From assembly GCA_017457465.1 (NCBI GenBank), contig JAFTHJ010000070.1:1-6618 (forward strand): a stretch of 6,618 bases of DNA, given 5' to 3'. The position numbers were made by a program, and so were the translations under genes. The notes under the pieces were generated by a model that did no database searches, had not been told where the DNA came from, and saw only the letters and a program-made list of their open reading frames with translations. Of the stretch, positions 5,102 through 6,618 are shown piece by piece. Position 1 is the stretch's first letter. Each line of letters begins with the position of its first letter. Source of the stretch: Clostridia bacterium. Its GTDB lineage: Bacteria; Bacillota; Clostridia; Oscillospirales; CAG-272.

Positions 5102-6184
5102 TTGGAAAAGCAAATGACACTTCGCTCCGGCGCAGTTATCCACGCAATCAGCCGTAAGGACGCGGACTCAAAAAATTATCTCACACGTCAGACACTCTCG
5201 GAGCTTCATCTTATGCCCTCGGGAGAGCCTGTTGCCTTTGAGGTGTCCGAAAACGGCAGTCTTATATATTATTTTCATCCCGAGAGAGTGACCGAGGCTC
5301 CTGTCGAGATGTGGTACAGTCCCACATCAAGAAAGGAGAGCTACACTCTTGAGAGCGGCACTGTTATCGAGCGAATGAGCGTAAAGCGCGCCGCCGCCTG
5401 CAATTACTACACCGAGGAAAGACTGAAAAAGATGAATTACGAGGTCGTTGAGGAGCCTGTGGCGTTTACCTACAAGGCAGACCGCTCTATTCTCTTTTTC
5501 TACGACAAAAAGACCGCAAAGCGTTTGCCGCTTATGTGTGTCAGATGCGGCGAGTTCGTCCGATTCAATAAAAAGCTCTGCGAAAAGTGCTATGAGCGTG
5601 AAATGGCGATAAGACGCGCCGAGGGAGACAGAATCCGAAGCGCACAATACAATATGGAGCGAGAGAAGGTTCTCTTCTTCGACCTTGAGTTGACAGGCTT
5701 CTATGACCACGATGAGATACTTTCGATAACTATAATCGACGGAAACGGCGATATGGTTATGGACACACTCGTTAAGCCCGAGCATACCAAGAAATGGACC
5801 AGAACGGAAAAGATACACGGAATAACCCCCGCTATGGTCGAGGATGCTCCTCTGCTCACAGACCTCATTCCCAGAATAAAAGAGATTTTTGAGGGAGCAA
5901 AGAACATTATCGCCTACGGTGTATCGACAGATTTCAGCCATATAAAGTACATTTACGATAACGAGGAAGACAGAGAGATTCTTCATTCGAAGATTCGCTG
6001 CTGCGCAAACGAGTATGTAAGATATATTCACGAGCACCGTCCCGAGCTTGAACACGCCTCTCTTATTGACGCTATGGAGTGCTTCGGCATAGAATGGGAA
6101 GGTGTGCCTCATTCCTCTATCGCGGATACCTTCGCCTGTAGAAAGGTATGGAACGTGCTTTTCCCGAATTACTATCGCGATTGA
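5102..6184 (+). CDS. DEDDh 3'-5' exonuclease with duplicated N-terminal module and zinc motif
   Basis: This is a predicted DNA or RNA 3'-5' exonuclease of the DnaQ/RNase T (DEDDh) family, with a two-metal-ion mechanism (family knowledge). The 360-residue product has four parts: repeat 1 (7-67) and repeat 2 (83-143), which align without gaps at an offset of 76 with 19 of 61 identities (shared L-x-SG-x-VI, NY-x-T, EPVAF); a zinc motif C146-x2-C149-x10-C160-x2-C163; a charged linker (164-188); and the exonuclease domain (about 189-350). The full catalytic set is visible: D194 and E196 in FFDLELTG, D277 in AYGVSTDF, H337 and D342 in HSSIAD. I do not recognise the repeated module; it may bind nucleic acid or a partner. 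The start is TTG at 5102, set by GGAGG. It has its own strong promoter and is followed after 54 nt by a DUF2007 gene. Being active is likely; the substrate is unknown. Confidence 0.88.
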   Translation: MEKQMTLRSGAVIHAISRKDADSKNYLTRQTLSELHLMPSGEPVAFEVSENGSLIYYFHPERVTEAPVEMWYSPTSRKESYTLESGTVIERMSVKRAAACNYYTEERLKKMNYEVVEEPVAFTYKADRSILFFYDKKTAKRLPLMCVRCGEFVRFNKKLCEKCYEREMAIRRAEGDRIRSAQYNMEREKVLFFDLELTGFYDHDEILSITIIDGNGDMVMDTLVKPEHTKKWTRTEKIHGITPAMVEDAPLLTDLIPRIKEIFEGAKNIIAYGVSTDFSHIKYIYDNEEDREILHSKIRCCANEYVRYIHEHRPELEHASLIDAMECFGIEWEGVPHSSIADTFACRKVWNVLFPNYYRD

Positions 6185-6209
6185 TACGCCCCCGATTCCT
6201 ACATATTTT
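6181..6209 (+). promoter_or_regulatory. Possible secondary promoter for the DUF2007 gene
   Basis: TTGATA (6181-6186, 5 of 6 matches) and TATTTT (6204-6209, 4 of 6) are 17 bp apart, with the -35 box overlapping the exonuclease stop codon. A start near 6216 would give a leader of about 23 nt carrying the ribosome binding site. With no terminator in the 54-nt gap, read-through from the exonuclease promoter is equally plausible. Confidence 0.35.
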
Positions 6210-6210
6210 A

Positions 6211-6226
6211 TTTGCCGCAAGGCAGA
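6211..6226 (+). other. GNRA-capped hairpin beside the DUF2007 ribosome binding site
   Basis: TTTGCC (6211-6216) pairs with GGCAGA (6221-6226) through five standard pairs and one G-U, closing a GCAA tetraloop of the stable GNRA class. It takes up the first bases of the AGAAGGAGG ribosome binding site but leaves GGAGG free. There is no T run, so it is not a terminator. It could modulate translation or stabilise a processed RNA end. Confidence 0.4.
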
Positions 6227-6232
6227 AGGAGG
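6224..6232 (+). promoter_or_regulatory. Strong ribosome binding site setting the DUF2007 start
   Basis: AGAAGGAGG lies 6 nt before the ATG at 6239. An in-frame TTG at 6212 would place the ribosome binding site inside the coding region and is rejected. Confidence 0.9.
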
Positions 6233-6238
6233 TTATTT

Positions 6239-6553
6239 ATGGACAGATTATTCGGCTTTGACAAGGTAAGCGCACACCCCGACAATTTCGAGCTTCTCAC
6301 GACTGTTACCGACAACGTACAGCTCACTATAATAGAAAGCATTCTCAAGGGAGCTAAAATCCCTTATTTCTCCAAGGACAGAGGAAGCGGCTCCGCCGTT
6401 AAGGTAATAGCGGGTTATTCCCTGTTCGGCGCCGACATATTCGTTATGAAGGACGACATCGAAAAAGCCAGAGAGCTTATCCGCCCTCTCTCCGAGGAGG
6501 AACTTGAGGCAATAGCCAATGCCGAGGACGGCGAGGACAGCGAGGAGCTTTAA
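6239..6553 (+). CDS. DUF2007 domain protein (putative signal-transducing protein family)
   Basis: This small, soluble, probably cytoplasmic protein of 104 residues resembles the DUF2007 family (Pfam name: putative prokaryotic signal transducing protein), whose biochemical function is not established. The family pattern is visible: an opening strand with LLTTVTDNVQ (19-28), a helix IIESILKGAKIPYF (31-44), a glycine-containing middle (49-64, with GYSLFG at 59-64), the strand ADIFVM (65-70) and the closing helix DDIEKARELI (72-81). The final 20 or so residues are strongly acidic and probably disordered. The product has no signal peptide or membrane segment. The gene lies 54 nt below the exonuclease gene in the same direction without a terminator between them, so co-transcription is likely. 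The ATG at 6239 is chosen for the AGAAGGAGG site. Confidence 0.8.
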   Translation: MDRLFGFDKVSAHPDNFELLTTVTDNVQLTIIESILKGAKIPYFSKDRGSGSAVKVIAGYSLFGADIFVMKDDIEKARELIRPLSEEELEAIANAEDGEDSEEL

Positions 6554-6601
6554 GACGCGCGACGGAAGACGCGCAGGAAAGGAAAAATTTCGGACTCTGT
6601 T
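6554..6601 (+). repeat. Short GC-rich repeat after the DUF2007 gene
   Basis: GACGCGC occurs twice (6554-6560 and 6568-6574), and GCGCG (6557-6561) can pair with CGCGC (6570-6574) around an 8-nt loop. No T run follows, so this is not a terminator and the transcript probably continues rightward. An AGGAAAGGA purine stretch (6575-6583) could be a ribosome binding site but is far from the next ATG. Confidence 0.35.
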
Positions 6602-6618
6602 ATGAAAGAAATAATTCT
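6602..6618 (+). CDS. Possible start of a further gene, cut off by the window end
   Basis: An ATG at 6602 opens a frame reading MKEII before the window ends. The DUF2007 stop at 6551-6553 with no terminator after it suggests another gene in this operon. The ribosome binding site is poorly placed: AGGAAAGGA (6575-6583) is 18 nt away, and only GGA (6592-6594) is at a normal distance. Openings like MKEII occur in several families, including some ThiI proteins, but five residues cannot identify a product. Confidence 0.35.

Noticed and set aside
4961..5143. Sixty-codon open frame on the minus strand across the exonuclease promoter and leader
   Set aside because: It spans a perfect promoter and the start of a real gene and has no ribosome binding site or recognisable sequence, so it is not supported.
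5327..6220. Long open frame on the minus strand opposite the exonuclease gene (297 codons)
   Set aside because: It has no ribosome binding site or promoter and no recognisable domain. It covers a gene with full catalytic motifs on the other strand, so it is a shadow produced by codon bias.

Overview
The window looks like ordinary chromosomal DNA from an anaerobic, low-to-moderate GC Firmicute, most likely a Clostridia lineage. This is inferred from a rubredoxin, a SpoVB-type flippase, a DUF896 (YnzC-like) protein, strong GGAGG-type ribosome binding sites and sigma-A promoters at or near consensus. No database search was possible, so the assignment is by recognition only. I see no mobile elements, CRISPR arrays, tRNA or rRNA genes.

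Layout, left to right. Bases 1-70 are AT-rich with no gene seen. A rubredoxin gene (134-325, minus) has its own terminator (71-102) and its own promoter (363-391); a perfect 7-1-7 palindrome covers the -35 box. A SpoVB/MurJ-superfamily lipid-linked saccharide flippase (633-2207, plus) follows, divergent from rubredoxin, with no clear promoter found. Its stop codon lies in the A-tract of a strong hairpin terminator (2206-2243), which serves it and the converging minus-strand operon.

That operon (transcribed 4870 to about 2206) encodes a PRPP-binding phosphoribosyltransferase, aspartyl-tRNA synthetase (aspS) and a 67-residue DUF896 protein. Gene gaps are 21 and 12 nt. It is driven by a perfect TTGACA-17-TATAAT promoter (4877-4905) with a leader of only about 30 nt, so a T-box is excluded.

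A second perfect promoter with an extended -10 (4971-4999) fires the other way. It drives a 360-residue protein (5102-6184) with two tandem 61-residue repeats, a four-cysteine zinc motif and a complete DEDDh 3'-5' exonuclease domain. A DUF2007 protein (6239-6553) follows, and another reading frame may start at 6602 and run off the window. The short region between the two divergent promoters holds AT-rich repeats and an exact 8-bp direct repeat with 10-bp period.

The least ordinary item is the exonuclease protein with its duplicated, unrecognised N-terminal module. The next are the palindrome on the rubredoxin promoter and the helically phased direct repeat upstream of the exonuclease promoter. 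Everything else is housekeeping content.
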